DNA of 64,000 bases, taken from contig NZ_JBFRXN010000002.1 of NCBI RefSeq assembly GCF_040947875.1, positions 1,240,001 through 1,304,000 of the forward strand. The letters run 5' to 3'. Under the pieces are notes generated by a model. It was not told the origin of the DNA, searched no databases, and saw only the letters and a program-made list of their open reading frames with translations. Position numbers and translations under genes: made by a program. The DNA is from Pseudomonas sp. MYb118 (lineage in GTDB: Bacteria > Pseudomonadota > Gammaproteobacteria > Pseudomonadales > Pseudomonadaceae). Positions within the stretch are counted from its first letter, which is position 1. Each line of letters begins with the position of its first letter. This document shows positions 53,947 to 63,884 of the stretch, piece by piece.

Positions 53947-54162
53947 TCGTTTCTGGTGCGCCAGTACTTTCGAAATGAACCTGCGTCTGCGCGGGTTCCA
54001 CTCTTGCCTACGTTCTTACAACACGAGAATAACAACGCTCCTTTTAAGCTCGAATGAGTTGATTGAACTGGTATATCTGACAGTTGGCAGTCGAACTTCA
54101 TTCGCCAAAAATCCCTGGAGCCAAGCACTGAATCACACTGCTGTTATTACAGGGCCTAAAAA

Positions 54163-54606
54163 ATGACAATTACACTGACCCCAACCAACAACCCCGCAGC
54201 TCCCTCCACCCCTCCCATCACTCTCGCCATGATTGCGGCAGCTCCCCCTGCAAGCGCCTCGGTGGCCATCGCACCCACCATGAAGTCTGTAGGGTTCATG
54301 AACGGCATGGACTTTTTCAGCGCCAGCATCTATTTGACTCCCGGTACAAGGATCGGAGATGTCATACGCCTGGAGTTGAGAAACCTTGCCACATTGGCTT
54401 CATTCAAGTTTCTCGTAGAAGAATTGACAGAGCCCTTGTTGAAGACCTGCGTTAACCAAAATCAGGGATTTTATGTAAACAACTACCAGACCTTGCAGAA
54501 CATGGGCCTGGTCAACGGCAACTACAGATTGAGCTACCAGCAGACGAACGCGTCAGGCAGGACAATCGCAGTGTCCTTCCTCAGCACCTACGCAGTTACA
54601 GTCTGA
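54163..54606 (+). CDS. Hypothetical protein, AT-richer orphan
   Basis: I do not recognise this 147-residue protein. The first 35 residues are rich in Pro, Ala and Thr and look disordered. The rest (GFMNGMDFFSASIYLTPGTR, then VIRLELRNLATLASFKFLVE, and an end YRLSYQQTNASGRTIAVSFL) suggests a small beta-rich domain such as an Ig-like or adhesin fold. There is no clear signal peptide. Codon use is less GC-biased than in the neighbours, suggesting acquisition. The ribosome site is weak. It is followed after 34 bases by another orphan gene. Confidence 0.6.
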   Translation: MTITLTPTNNPAAPSTPPITLAMIAAAPPASASVAIAPTMKSVGFMNGMDFFSASIYLTPGTRIGDVIRLELRNLATLASFKFLVEELTEPLLKTCVNQNQGFYVNNYQTLQNMGLVNGNYRLSYQQTNASGRTIAVSFLSTYAVTV

Positions 54607-54640
54607 ACAGGCGCCATATACCGATAAAGGGATTGTCCCA

Positions 54641-54841
54641 ATGAACACAACAGAAGAGCATTTTGAAGTCGGCGACACTCTTACCATTCGTACTCATTCT
54701 GGCGAAACAATTGAGGGGGCTCTCTACAGCAAAGACCGGGCAATGAAAGCCTGGATCATTGAGACCGAAGCATCTGGATATGAAGCAGTCTCACTGAACG
54801 ACATTGATACCGTCACCCCCAGAGCCAGGAAGTTGACATGA
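54641..54841 (+). CDS. Small protein with Sm/Hfq-like sequence pattern
   Basis: The 66-residue product has a strand-turn-strand pattern like the Sm fold: VGDTLTIRTHSGETIEGALY (G in the turn, then xEGxL), a conserved-looking D in SKDRAMKAWIIE, and a second motif VSLNDIDTVTPRARK resembling the Sm2 strand of Hfq (I-x-T-V-x-P). I do not recognise it as a named family. AAGGG lies nine bases before the ATG. It ends just before a bidirectional terminator shared with fba. The Sm resemblance is my own reading of the pattern and could be coincidence of a small beta-barrel. Confidence 0.6.
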   Translation: MNTTEEHFEVGDTLTIRTHSGETIEGALYSKDRAMKAWIIETEASGYEAVSLNDIDTVTPRARKLT

Positions 54842-54856
54842 CGCCCCATCTGCTAC

Positions 54857-54884
54857 AAAAAAACCCGCCAACAGGCGGGTTTTT
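54857..54884. terminator. Bidirectional rho-independent terminator
   Basis: ACCCGCC and GGCGGGT with a four-base loop, flanked by A-run and T-run. It lies between the convergent orphan gene and fba and can serve both. Confidence 0.93.
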
Positions 54885-54904
54885 CATGAGCGAACGCTGA
54901 AGGC

Positions 54905-55969
54905 TTAGTTGACCTTGGCGTTCAACTCACCCTTGAGGTAACGCTGGTACATCGCTTCCAGGGAGATCGGCTTGATCTTGGAGGCGTTGCCGGCGGTGCC
55001 GAAGGCTTCGTAACGGGCGATGCACACGTCGCGCATGGCGGTGACGGTGGCGCCGAAGAATTTACGCGGGTCGAACTCGCTCGGGTTGGTGGCCATCAGG
55101 CGACGCATGGCACCGGTGGACGCCAGGCGCAGGTCGGTGTCGATGTTGACCTTGCGCACGCCGTACTTGATGCCTTCGACGATTTCTTCGACCGGTACGC
55201 CGTAGGTCTCTTTGATGTCGCCGCCGTACTGGTTGATGATCGCCAGCCACTCTTGCGGAACCGAAGACGAACCGTGCATCACCAGGTGGGTGTTCGGGAT
55301 GCGCTTGTGGATTTCCTTGATGCGGTCGATCGCCAGCACGTCACCGGTAGGCGGCTTGGTGAACTTGTAGGCGCCGTGGCTGGTGCCGATGGCGATGGCC
55401 AGGGCATCGACCTGGGTGCGCTTGACGAAGTCGGCGGCTTCTTCCGGGTCGGTCAGCATCTGGCTGTGATCCAGCACGCCTTCGGCGCCGATGCCGTCTT
55501 CTTCACCGGCCATGCCGGTTTCCAGGGAACCCAGGCAGCCCAGCTCGCCTTCTACCGAAACGCCGCAGGCGTGGGCCATGGCCACGGTCTGCTGGGTCAC
55601 ACGGACGTTGTAGTCGTAGTCGGTCGGGGTCTTGCCGTCTTCGCCCAGGGAACCGTCCATCATCACCGAGCTGAAGCCCAGTTGGATGGAGCGCTGGCAG
55701 ACGTCAGGGCTGGTGCCGTGGTCCTGGTGCATGCACACCGGAATGTGCGGGAATTCCTCGATGGCCGCCAGGATCAGGTGACGCAGGAACGGCGCGCCAG
55801 CGTATTTGCGAGCACCGGCCGAAGCCTGGACGATCACCGGAGAGTCAGTCTTGTCAGCGGCTTCCATGATGGCGCGCATCTGCTCAAGGTTGTTGACGTT
55901 GAAGGCTGGAACGCCGTAGCCGAACTCGGCTGCGTGGTCCAGCATCTGGCGCATGCTGATAAGTGCCAT
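54905..55969 (-). CDS. fba: Fructose-bisphosphate aldolase, class II
   Basis: The 354-residue zinc aldolase cleaves fructose 1,6-bisphosphate into dihydroxyacetone phosphate and glyceraldehyde 3-phosphate. Visible motifs are [10 protein letters not shown] near residue 18, the zinc region [10 protein letters not shown] near 80, [10 protein letters not shown] near 141, [13 protein letters not shown] near 195 and VMHGSSS near 230. Length and motifs fit the class IIB type. It is the last gene of the tkt-epd-pgk-fba run on this strand, but a REPIN and two small lipoprotein genes separate it from pgk. Confidence 0.97.
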   Translation of the reverse strand: MALISMRQMLDHAAEFGYGVPAFNVNNLEQMRAIMEAADKTDSPVIVQASAGARKYAGAPFLRHLILAAIEEFPHIPVCMHQDHGTSPDVCQRSIQLGFSSVMMDGSLGEDGKTPTDYDYNVRVTQQTVAMAHACGVSVEGELGCLGSLETGMAGEEDGIGAEGVLDHSQMLTDPEEAADFVKRTQVDALAIAIGTSHGAYKFTKPPTGDVLAIDRIKEIHKRIPNTHLVMHGSSSVPQEWLAIINQYGGDIKETYGVPVEEIVEGIKYGVRKVNIDTDLRLASTGAMRRLMATNPSEFDPRKFFGATVTAMRDVCIARYEAFGTAGNASKIKPISLEAMYQRYLKGELNAKVN

Positions 55970-56086
55970 TGTGTGTCTCTCTCCCGGTTTGGGTCGTTAA
56001 TCGTGCCAGCCTGCCGGAGCGGCGGCGGCTATTCAAGTTTTTGCAGATCGGGGGTTGGGCCCGTCCGCTCGAATTCTTCGCGGCCC

Positions 56087-56180
56087 CCTGTGGGAGCGGG
56101 CTTGCTCGCGAATGCGTCAGGTCAGGCAACACCTCTGCCGAATGACACACCGCCTTCGCGAGCAAGCCCGCTCCCACAGG
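56087..56180. repeat. REPIN
   Basis: Inverted GTGGGAGCGGGCTTGCTCGCGA cores with a spacer of about 45 bases, between the MliC-like gene and fba. Confidence 0.92.
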
Positions 56181-56198
56181 GGAACAGCGTTATTTCGG

Positions 56199-56531
56199 TT
56201 ATTGCGCCTTGCAACCACGGCCAATCAAATCATTGGTGGCGACCCAGTAAACCAGGCCTTCCTCACCTTTCATGTGAAACGCCAGCATATCGTTGCTGTA
56301 CAGCACGCCCGAGGCACCTGGCTCCTCCTTCAGGCGATAGACCTGATCGGCCCCGCCCAGGCGCACATCGACGACCTTGCGGCTGTCGTCGGTGTAGCGC
56401 CAGAGCACTTTGGCCTGGCTGTCGCAGGTCCAGGTGGTCCAGTTGTCCGCAGGTTCTGCGCTCTTGAACAGATCAAAATTCGAGCAACCTGCCAACAGTG
56501 CCAGCGCCGTAATGGCGATCAAACCTTTCAT
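56199..56531 (-). CDS. MliC-type lysozyme-inhibitor lipoprotein
   Basis: The 110-residue lipoprotein has a signal with lipobox LLAGC (Cys near residue 16), then a MliC-like domain: WTCDSQAKVLWRYTDDSRKV, DQVYRLKEEPGASGVLYSN, and a C-terminal GEEGLVYWVATNDLIGRGC. Family members inhibit C-type lysozyme at the outer membrane; inhibition by this one is inferred. Start 56531 is set by the signal peptide. It lies between pgk and fba, where P. aeruginosa also has two small genes. Confidence 0.82.
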   Translation of the reverse strand: MKGLIAITALALLAGCSNFDLFKSAEPADNWTTWTCDSQAKVLWRYTDDSRKVVDVRLGGADQVYRLKEEPGASGVLYSNDMLAFHMKGEEGLVYWVATNDLIGRGCKAQ

Positions 56532-56587
56532 CCGTGTTCCTCGGCCAACGGCGTACGCCGCCGGCCCTGAGTAAGGAGTCAGACCCG

Positions 56588-56809
56588 TCAAGGACAACCA
56601 TGTTCCTTGGCGGGCGTCTGCGTTTCGTATTTATCCAGGCCATCCGGCCCGGAACGCTTGTTGAGCACCGGGTTGGTTTCCGCCTGCCAGTCAGCCTGGT
56701 AGCAGCCCTTTTCCGGCGCTTGCGGTGCAGGTTCCGGCGCAGCCTTCGGGTTACTCCCGCAAGCGGCCAGTGAACCTGCAACGATCAACAGCGCAAGCAA
56801 CTTGACCAT
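56588..56809 (-). CDS. Small lipoprotein
   Basis: The 73-residue product has a lipoprotein signal (MVKLLALLIVAGSLAAC, lipobox LAAC with Cys17) and a short, proline- and charge-rich mature part with two further cysteines (GCYQADWQAE and EHGCP), which may form a disulfide. I do not recognise a function. Start 56809 is set by the signal peptide. It is downstream of pgk by 34 bases in the same direction. Confidence 0.75.
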   Translation of the reverse strand: MVKLLALLIVAGSLAACGSNPKAAPEPAPQAPEKGCYQADWQAETNPVLNKRSGPDGLDKYETQTPAKEHGCP

Positions 56810-56843
56810 GTGAACACTCCCTTGCCTGGTCAATTCAACGACC

Positions 56844-58007
56844 TCAGGCCTTGGCACGGCTTTCCAGGACTTCAACGGCCGGCAACACCTTGCCTTCGAC
56901 GAACTCGAGGAACGCACCGCCACCGGTGGAAATGTAGGAGATCTGCTGGGCAACGCCATATTTGTCGATGGCCGCCAGGGTGTCGCCGCCGCCGGCGATG
57001 GAGAACGCCGCGCTGTCCGCGATGGCCTGGGCCAGCACCTTGGTGCCGTTGCCGAACTGATCGAATTCGAACACGCCGACCGGGCCGTTCCACAGGATGG
57101 TCTTGGACGACTTCAGCAGCTCGGCGAATTTCGCCGCGGTCTGCGGGCCGATGTCCAGGATCATGTCGTCGGCCGCCACGTCGGCGATCAGCTTTACGGT
57201 GGCTGCGGCGCTTTCAGCGAATTCCTTGGCCACCACCACGTCCACCGGCAAAGGCACGCTGACCTTGGCGGCGATGGCGCGAGCGGTGTCCAGCAGGTCC
57301 GGCTCGTACAGGGACTTGCCGACCGGGTGACCGGCAGCGGCCAGGAAGGTGTTGGCAATGCCGCCGCCGACGATCAGCTGGTCGCAGATCTGGCTCAGGC
57401 TGTTGAGCACGTCGAGTTTGGTCGACACCTTGGAGCCCGCCACAATGGCAGCCATTGGCTTGGCCGGAGCGCCCAGGGCCTTGCCCAGCGCGTCCAGTTC
57501 AGCGGCCAGCAGCGGGCCAGCCGCTGCGACCTTGGCGAACTTGGCCACGCCATGGGTCGAACCCTCGGCGCGGTGGGCGGTGCCGAAGGCGTCCATCACG
57601 AATACGTCGCACAGGGCGGCGTATTGCTGGGCCAGTTCGTCGGCGTTCTTTTTCTCGCCCTTGTTGAAGCGCACGTTTTCGAACAGCACGATGTCGCCGG
57701 CCTTGACGTCAACGCCGCCCAGGTAGTCGGCGACCAGCGGCACTTCACGGCCCAGGGCGCGGCTCAGGTAGTCAGCAACCGGCTTGAGGCTGTTCTCGGT
57801 AGAGAACTCGCCTTCGGTCGGACGGCCAAGGTGCGAGCAGACCATCACGGCCGCACCTTTTTCCAGGGCCAGCTTGATGGTCGGCAGCGAAGCCAGGATT
57901 CGCGCATCGCTGGTGACTACACCGTCCTTGACTGGGACGTTGAGGTCTTCGCGGATCAGTACGCGCTTACCTTGCAGATCGAGGTCGGTCATCTTCAACA
58001 CGGTCAT
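56844..58007 (-). CDS. pgk: Phosphoglycerate kinase
   Basis: The 387-residue enzyme transfers phosphate between 1,3-bisphosphoglycerate and ADP. Its signature [15 protein letters not shown] is near residue 15, [10 protein letters not shown] near 55, [11 protein letters not shown] near 107, and the nucleotide-binding end [12 protein letters not shown] near 340 and [11 protein letters not shown] near 360. The start at 58007 ([12 protein letters not shown]) fits Pseudomonas homologues. It follows epd by 12 bases, so epd-pgk is a tight pair. Confidence 0.97.
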   Translation of the reverse strand: MTVLKMTDLDLQGKRVLIREDLNVPVKDGVVTSDARILASLPTIKLALEKGAAVMVCSHLGRPTEGEFSTENSLKPVADYLSRALGREVPLVADYLGGVDVKAGDIVLFENVRFNKGEKKNADELAQQYAALCDVFVMDAFGTAHRAEGSTHGVAKFAKVAAAGPLLAAELDALGKALGAPAKPMAAIVAGSKVSTKLDVLNSLSQICDQLIVGGGIANTFLAAAGHPVGKSLYEPDLLDTARAIAAKVSVPLPVDVVVAKEFAESAAATVKLIADVAADDMILDIGPQTAAKFAELLKSSKTILWNGPVGVFEFDQFGNGTKVLAQAIADSAAFSIAGGGDTLAAIDKYGVAQQISYISTGGGAFLEFVEGKVLPAVEVLESRAKA

Positions 58008-58019
58008 GGGTCGCATTTC

Positions 58020-59087
58020 CTACTGGTTTGCAGAGCGGTGTTTTGGAGCGCCGGCTGTCTGCAGATAATGCTCTGCAACATCCAGCATACGGTTGGCAAA
58101 CCCCCATTCGTTGTCGAACCAGGCCAGGATGTTCACCAGCCGTGGGCCGGAAACGCGGGTCTGACTGGCATCGACAATCGCCGAATGGGGGTCATGGTTG
58201 AAATCACAACTGGCGTGAGGCAACTCGGTATAGGCCAACAGGCCCTTGAGCGGACCGCTGGTGGCGGCTTCGCGCAGTATCCGGTTGACCTCGCTGGCGT
58301 CGGTGTCGCTGACGGTTTGCATGGTGATATCCAGGCACGACACATTCACCGTCGGCACGCGTACGGCTTTGGCCTGAATTCGTCCGGCAAGTTCCGGCAA
58401 CAGGCGCTCGATACCGCGCGCCAGACCAGTGGACACCGGGATCACCGACTGGAACGCCGAACGGGTGCGGCGCAGGTCTTCGTGGTGATAGGCGTCGATC
58501 ACCGGCTGGTCGTTCATCGCCGAGTGAATGGTGGTGATCGACACATATTCCAGACCGATGGCCTGGTCCAGCAGGCGCAACAGCGGCACGCCGCAGTTGG
58601 TCGTGCAGGAGGCGTTGGACACCAGCAATTCGTCACCGGTCAGGCAATCCTGGTTGACGCCGTAGACGATGGTAGCGTCGACATCCGCTTCGCTGGCCAT
58701 CGGCTGGGAGAACAAAACGCGCGGCGCACCGGCGTCGAGGAACCGCTGGCCGTCTTCACGGGTGTGATAGGCACCGGAGCATTCCAGCACCAGATCGACG
58801 TCCAGCGACGCCCAGTCGATGCCTTCAGGCGTGGCACTGCGCAGGACCTTCACGCAATCGCCATTGATATGCAGACAATCGCCATCGACCTTCACCTCGC
58901 CGGGAAAACGCCCGTGGGTGGAGTCGAAGCGTGTCAGGTATTCGATGCTGGCCATGTCGGCCAGATCGTTGATCGCGACAATCTCGAACCCGGCCTTCTC
59001 GCCTCGCTCGAACAACGCACGCAAGACGCAACGACCAATGCGGCCGTAGCCGTTGAGTGCAACTTTGTAGGGACGCGGTTGAGGCAT
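58020..59087 (-). CDS. epd: D-erythrose-4-phosphate dehydrogenase
   Basis: Epd oxidises erythrose 4-phosphate to 4-phosphoerythronate, the first step of pyridoxal phosphate synthesis by the DXP-dependent route. The 355-residue GAPDH-family protein has ALNGYGRIGRCVLRA at the N-terminus, the catalytic cysteine in SNASCTTNCGVPLL near residue 160, and WFDNEWGFANRMLD near 325. Position between tkt and pgk, rather than motif alone, separates it from glycolytic GAPDH and matches the known epd-pgk-fba arrangement. Start 59087 is set by MPQPRPYKVALNG. Confidence 0.92.
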   Translation of the reverse strand: MPQPRPYKVALNGYGRIGRCVLRALFERGEKAGFEIVAINDLADMASIEYLTRFDSTHGRFPGEVKVDGDCLHINGDCVKVLRSATPEGIDWASLDVDLVLECSGAYHTREDGQRFLDAGAPRVLFSQPMASEADVDATIVYGVNQDCLTGDELLVSNASCTTNCGVPLLRLLDQAIGLEYVSITTIHSAMNDQPVIDAYHHEDLRRTRSAFQSVIPVSTGLARGIERLLPELAGRIQAKAVRVPTVNVSCLDITMQTVSDTDASEVNRILREAATSGPLKGLLAYTELPHASCDFNHDPHSAIVDASQTRVSGPRLVNILAWFDNEWGFANRMLDVAEHYLQTAGAPKHRSANQ

Positions 59088-59142
59088 GGGGTTCTCGATT
59101 ACCGTGGTGAATCCGTCAGTGCTGTGTCGCCTGAACAATCGC

Positions 59143-59209
59143 TATCGCGGGCAAGCCCGCTCCTACAGGTCCTGTGTAATCCCCTGTAGGAGCGGGCTTG
59201 CCCGCGATG
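59143..59209. repeat. REP pair between tkt and epd
   Basis: GGGC-type cores back to back (ATCGCGGGCAAGCCCGC, GCGGGCTTGCCCGCGAT) about 25 bases apart. Confidence 0.9.
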
Positions 59210-59238
59210 GCGTCAGCCCAGGCAACACAACGCCTGGA

Positions 59239-61236
59239 TCAGTCTTCCAGCAGCTCTTCAGCCTGACCCAGGATGTTTTCCAGGGTGAAGCCGAACTCTT
59301 CGAACAACGCCGAAGCAGGCGCCGACTCGCCGTAGGTGGTCATGCCGATGACGCGACCTTCCAGGCCGACGTACTTGTACCAGAAGTCCGCGTGGGCAGC
59401 TTCGATGGCGATACGCGCGCTAACCTGCAACGGCAGGACGGACTGCTTGTAGCCGGCGTCCTGGGCATCGAACACGCTGGTGCACGGCATGGACACCACA
59501 CGCACCTTGCGGCCCTGCTCGGTCAGCTTGTCGAACGCCTGAACCGCCAGGCCGACTTCCGAACCGGTAGCGATCAGGATCAGCTCAGGCTCGCCTGCGC
59601 AGTCCTTGAGCACATAACCACCACGGGCGATGTCGGCGATCTGGCCGGCATCACGGGTTTGGTGCTGCAGGTTCTGACGCGAGAAGATCAGCGCCGAAGG
59701 GCCGTCCTTGCGCTCCAGCGCGTGTTTCCAGCTCACGGCCGATTCAACGGCGTCGGCTGGACGCCAGGTATCCAGGTTCGGCGTGCTGCGCAGGCTGGTC
59801 AGTTGCTCGATCGGCTGGTGCGTCGGGCCGTCTTCGCCCAGACCGATGGAGTCGTGGGTGTAGACATGGATCACGCGCTGTTTCATCAGGGCCGACATGC
59901 GCACTGCGTTACGGGCGTATTCCATGAACATCAGGAAGGTCGCGCCGTAAGGCACCAGGCCACCGTGCAGGGCAACGCCGTTCATGATCGCGGTCATGCC
60001 GAATTCGCGCACGCCGTAGTACATGTAGTTGCCGCTGGCGTCTTCGGCGCTGACACCCTTGCAGCCTTTCCACAGGGTCAGGTTGGAACCGGCGAGGTCG
60101 GCCGAACCGCCGAGGAACTCAGGCAGCAGAGGGCCGAAGGCGTTCAGGGTGTTCTGGCTGGCCTTGCGGCTGGCGATGGTTTCACCCTTGGCAGCCACTT
60201 CGGCGATGTAGGCGTCGGCCTTGTCGCTGAAGTCCGCCGGCAGTTCGCCGCTCAGGCGACGCACCAGCTCGTTGGCTTCGGTCGGGAAGGCGGCGGAGTA
60301 AGCGGCGAAACGCTGATCCCACTCGGCTTCGACAGCGCGACCGGCTTCCTTGGCATCCCACTCGGCATAGATGTCGGCCGGGATTTCGAACGGGCCGTGG
60401 TTCCACTTCAGCGCTTCACGGGTCAGGGCGATTTCCGCGTCACCCAGCGGGGCGCCGTGGCAGTCTTCCTTGCCTTGCTTGTTCGGCGAACCGAAACCGA
60501 TGGTGGTCTTGCAGCAGATCAGGGTTGGCTGCGCGCTTTTGCGGGCAGTCTCGATGGCGGTCTTGATCTCTTCAGGATCGTGACCGTCGACATTGCGGAT
60601 CACCTGCCAGTTGTACGACTCGAAACGCTTTGGCGTGTCGTCGGTGAACCAGCCTTCGACTTCACCGTCGATGGAAATGCCGTTGTCGTCGTAGAAGGCA
60701 ATCAGTTTGCCCAGGCCCAGAGTACCGGCCAGCGAGGCAACTTCGTGGGAAATACCTTCCATCATGCAGCCATCACCCAGGAATACGTAGGTGTGGTGGT
60801 CAACGATGTTGTGGCCAGGACGGTTGAACTGCGCCGCCATGACTTTTTCCGCCAGGGCGAAACCCACGGCGTTGGCCAGGCCCTGGCCCAACGGACCGGT
60901 AGTGGTCTCGACGCCCGGGGTGTAGCCGAATTCCGGGTGACCCGGGGTACGGCTGTGCAGTTGGCGGAAGTTTTTCAGGTCATCAATCGACAGGTCGTAG
61001 CCACTCAGGTGCAGCAGCGAGTAGATCAGCATCGAGCCATGGCCGTTGGACAGCACGAAGCGGTCACGGTCGGCGAACGATGGATTGCTCGGGTTGTGCT
61101 TCAGGTAGTCACGCCACAGTACTTCGGCGATATCCGCCATACCCATCGGGGCACCGGGATGGCCGCTGTTGGCTTTTTGCACGGCATCCATGCTGAGGGC
61201 ACGAATGGCGTTGGCACGCTCACGACGGCTGGGCAT
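59239..61236 (-). CDS. tkt: Transketolase
   Basis: The 665-residue thiamine-diphosphate enzyme transfers two-carbon units in the pentose phosphate pathway. Landmarks are [20 protein letters not shown] near residue 13, the ThDP motif [15 protein letters not shown] near 153, [14 protein letters not shown] near 183, and the transketolase signature [15 protein letters not shown] near 468. AGGAG precedes the ATG at 61236; an open stretch upstream covers the promoter region. It heads the tkt-epd-pgk direction and diverges from the regulator gene. Its erythrose 4-phosphate product is the Epd substrate. Confidence 0.97.
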   Translation of the reverse strand: MPSRRERANAIRALSMDAVQKANSGHPGAPMGMADIAEVLWRDYLKHNPSNPSFADRDRFVLSNGHGSMLIYSLLHLSGYDLSIDDLKNFRQLHSRTPGHPEFGYTPGVETTTGPLGQGLANAVGFALAEKVMAAQFNRPGHNIVDHHTYVFLGDGCMMEGISHEVASLAGTLGLGKLIAFYDDNGISIDGEVEGWFTDDTPKRFESYNWQVIRNVDGHDPEEIKTAIETARKSAQPTLICCKTTIGFGSPNKQGKEDCHGAPLGDAEIALTREALKWNHGPFEIPADIYAEWDAKEAGRAVEAEWDQRFAAYSAAFPTEANELVRRLSGELPADFSDKADAYIAEVAAKGETIASRKASQNTLNAFGPLLPEFLGGSADLAGSNLTLWKGCKGVSAEDASGNYMYYGVREFGMTAIMNGVALHGGLVPYGATFLMFMEYARNAVRMSALMKQRVIHVYTHDSIGLGEDGPTHQPIEQLTSLRSTPNLDTWRPADAVESAVSWKHALERKDGPSALIFSRQNLQHQTRDAGQIADIARGGYVLKDCAGEPELILIATGSEVGLAVQAFDKLTEQGRKVRVVSMPCTSVFDAQDAGYKQSVLPLQVSARIAIEAAHADFWYKYVGLEGRVIGMTTYGESAPASALFEEFGFTLENILGQAEELLED

Positions 61237-61430
61237 CGCTGATCTCCTAGGGTTTGAATAAAACGAAACGGAAAAAAGGCGAGCATTTTCCCTCACCGAC
61301 CCGCCTGGGGGCAATGACAGATAGTCATCTGAACGCGTTTTTCCGGTGGATAGATTCTCATTCGCCTGGTGAAACCTTTCCGCTGACCCTTTGTAGAGTG
61401 ACAGCGACCTTGAGAAGTGCCATCTATCGA

Positions 61431-61487
61431 GCAATATCAAAACTTTTTGATATTGCCCTTGCGATGATTTCCTGCCGTCACTAGACT
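61431..61487 (+). promoter_or_regulatory. SahR-like operator and promoter
   Basis: A perfect inverted repeat with arms GCAATATCAAAA (61431-61442) and TTTTGATATTGC (61445-61456) stands directly upstream of a promoter read as TTGCGA (61459-61464), 17 bases, TAGACT (61482-61487). Transcription would start within a few bases of the regulator ATG, giving a nearly leaderless message. The palindrome is of the ATATCAA...TTGATAT kind expected for an ArsR-family regulator and most likely mediates autoregulation of sahR-metK. Confidence 0.8.
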
Positions 61488-61496
61488 GCTGGCCCT

Positions 61497-62492
61497 ATGA
61501 ACTTGCGCGTGCCTTCCATTCAACATGACGATTGCGACGAACTGGCGGCCCTGTGCAAGGCCGGCGGCGATCCGCTGCGATTGAATGTACTGCGCGCGCT
61601 GGCCAACGATTCGTTCGGCGTGCTGGAACTGGCGCAGATCTTCGGTATCGGCCAGTCGGGCATGAGTCATCACCTCAAGGTGCTGGCCCAGGCCGACCTG
61701 GTGGCGACACGCCGCGAAGGCAACGCGATTTTCTATCGCCGTGCCCTGCCCCACACCGAACGTCTGGGCGGCAAGCTGCACGCTGCGCTGCTCGAAGAAG
61801 TGGACAACCTGACCCTGCCTGCCGATGTGCAGTCGCGGATCGGTCAGGTCCACGGGCAACGAGCGGCGGCCAGCCAAGATTTTTTCTCACGGGTCGCGGA
61901 AAAGTTTCGCGCCCAGCAGGACTTGATTGCCGGCCTGCCGCAGTACCGCGACAGCGTGGTGGCCCTGCTCGACAAGCTGGGCTTTGGCGCTGACGCCTCG
62001 GCCATCGAAGTCGGCCCCGGTGACGGCGCTTTCCTGCCGGAACTGGCGCGCCGCTTCCATCGCGTCACGGCACTGGACAACAGCCAGGCCATGCTCGAGC
62101 TGGCACGCCAGGTCTGCGAACGTGAACAGCTGGCTAACGTCAACCTGCAACTGGCCGATGCATTGACAGGTGTCAGCTTGCAGGCCGATTGCGTGGTACT
62201 GAATATGGTGCTGCACCACTTTGCCGCACCGGCCGATGCGCTCAAGCACATGGCCAGCCTGCTGCAACCGGGCGGTAGCCTGCTCGTGACAGAGTTATGC
62301 AGCCACAACCAGAGTTGGGCCAGGGAGGCCTGCGGTGATCTGTGGTTGGGGTTTGAACAGGACGATCTGGCCCGTTGGGCCACCGCTGCGGGACTCGTTC
62401 CCGGGGAAAGCCTCTATGTAGGCTTACGTAATGGTTTCCAGATCCAGGTCCGCCACTTTCAGCGGCCGGCTGGCGACACTCACCATCGGTAA
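61497..62492 (+). CDS. sahR: ArsR-family regulator fused to a SAM-dependent methyltransferase domain (SahR-like)
   Basis: The 331-residue protein has an N-terminal ArsR winged helix (RLNVLRALANDSFGVLELAQ near residue 26, then IFGIGQSGMSHHLKVLAQAD) and a C-terminal methyltransferase-11-type domain with SAM motif IEVGPGDGAFLPELARRF near 165 and LNMVLHHFAAPADAL near 238. This fusion is that of SahR, an S-adenosylhomocysteine-responsive repressor of the SAM cycle. The metK gene follows by 18 bases. No methyl acceptor site is evident, so the domain may only sense SAM/SAH. The name is assigned from architecture and context. Confidence 0.82.
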   Translation: MNLRVPSIQHDDCDELAALCKAGGDPLRLNVLRALANDSFGVLELAQIFGIGQSGMSHHLKVLAQADLVATRREGNAIFYRRALPHTERLGGKLHAALLEEVDNLTLPADVQSRIGQVHGQRAAASQDFFSRVAEKFRAQQDLIAGLPQYRDSVVALLDKLGFGADASAIEVGPGDGAFLPELARRFHRVTALDNSQAMLELARQVCEREQLANVNLQLADALTGVSLQADCVVLNMVLHHFAAPADALKHMASLLQPGGSLLVTELCSHNQSWAREACGDLWLGFEQDDLARWATAAGLVPGESLYVGLRNGFQIQVRHFQRPAGDTHHR

Positions 62493-62510
62493 ATTCAGGA
62501 AAAAATCGAG

Positions 62511-63701
<1,191 letters not shown>

Positions 63702-63720
63702 GACCTCCCCGGCGGTCCCC

Positions 63721-63755
63721 AAAGCCCCGCACGGTTCGCCGTGCGGGGCTTTTTA
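63721..63755 (+). terminator. Rho-independent terminator of sahR-metK
   Basis: Perfect 11-bp stem GCCCCGCACGG / CCGTGCGGGGC with a stable TTCG tetraloop, followed by five T residues. Confidence 0.97.
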
Positions 63756-63791
63756 TTGCCTGAAAGCCACCAAACCTGAAAACACGGATCA

Positions 63792-63884
63792 CCTGTGGGA
63801 GCGGGCTTGCTCGCGAATGCGGTGTGTCAGGCACATAAATGGCGACAGTCACACCGCATTCGCGAGCAAGCCCGCTCCCACAGG
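63792..63884. repeat. REPIN
   Basis: Inverted GTGGGAGCGGGCTTGCTCGCGA cores; the spacer holds the GTGTGTCAGG / GTCACACCGC self-complementary segment seen in other REPINs. Confidence 0.92.

Noticed and set aside
53977..53998. Imperfect hairpin after the alginate lyase gene as a terminator
   Set aside because: The stem of about 9 bp has one G-T pair and no T-run; the call would be a guess.
57327..61242. Two long plus-strand open frames opposite pgk/epd and tkt
   Set aside because: Antisense shadows of well-conserved glycolytic and pentose-phosphate genes.
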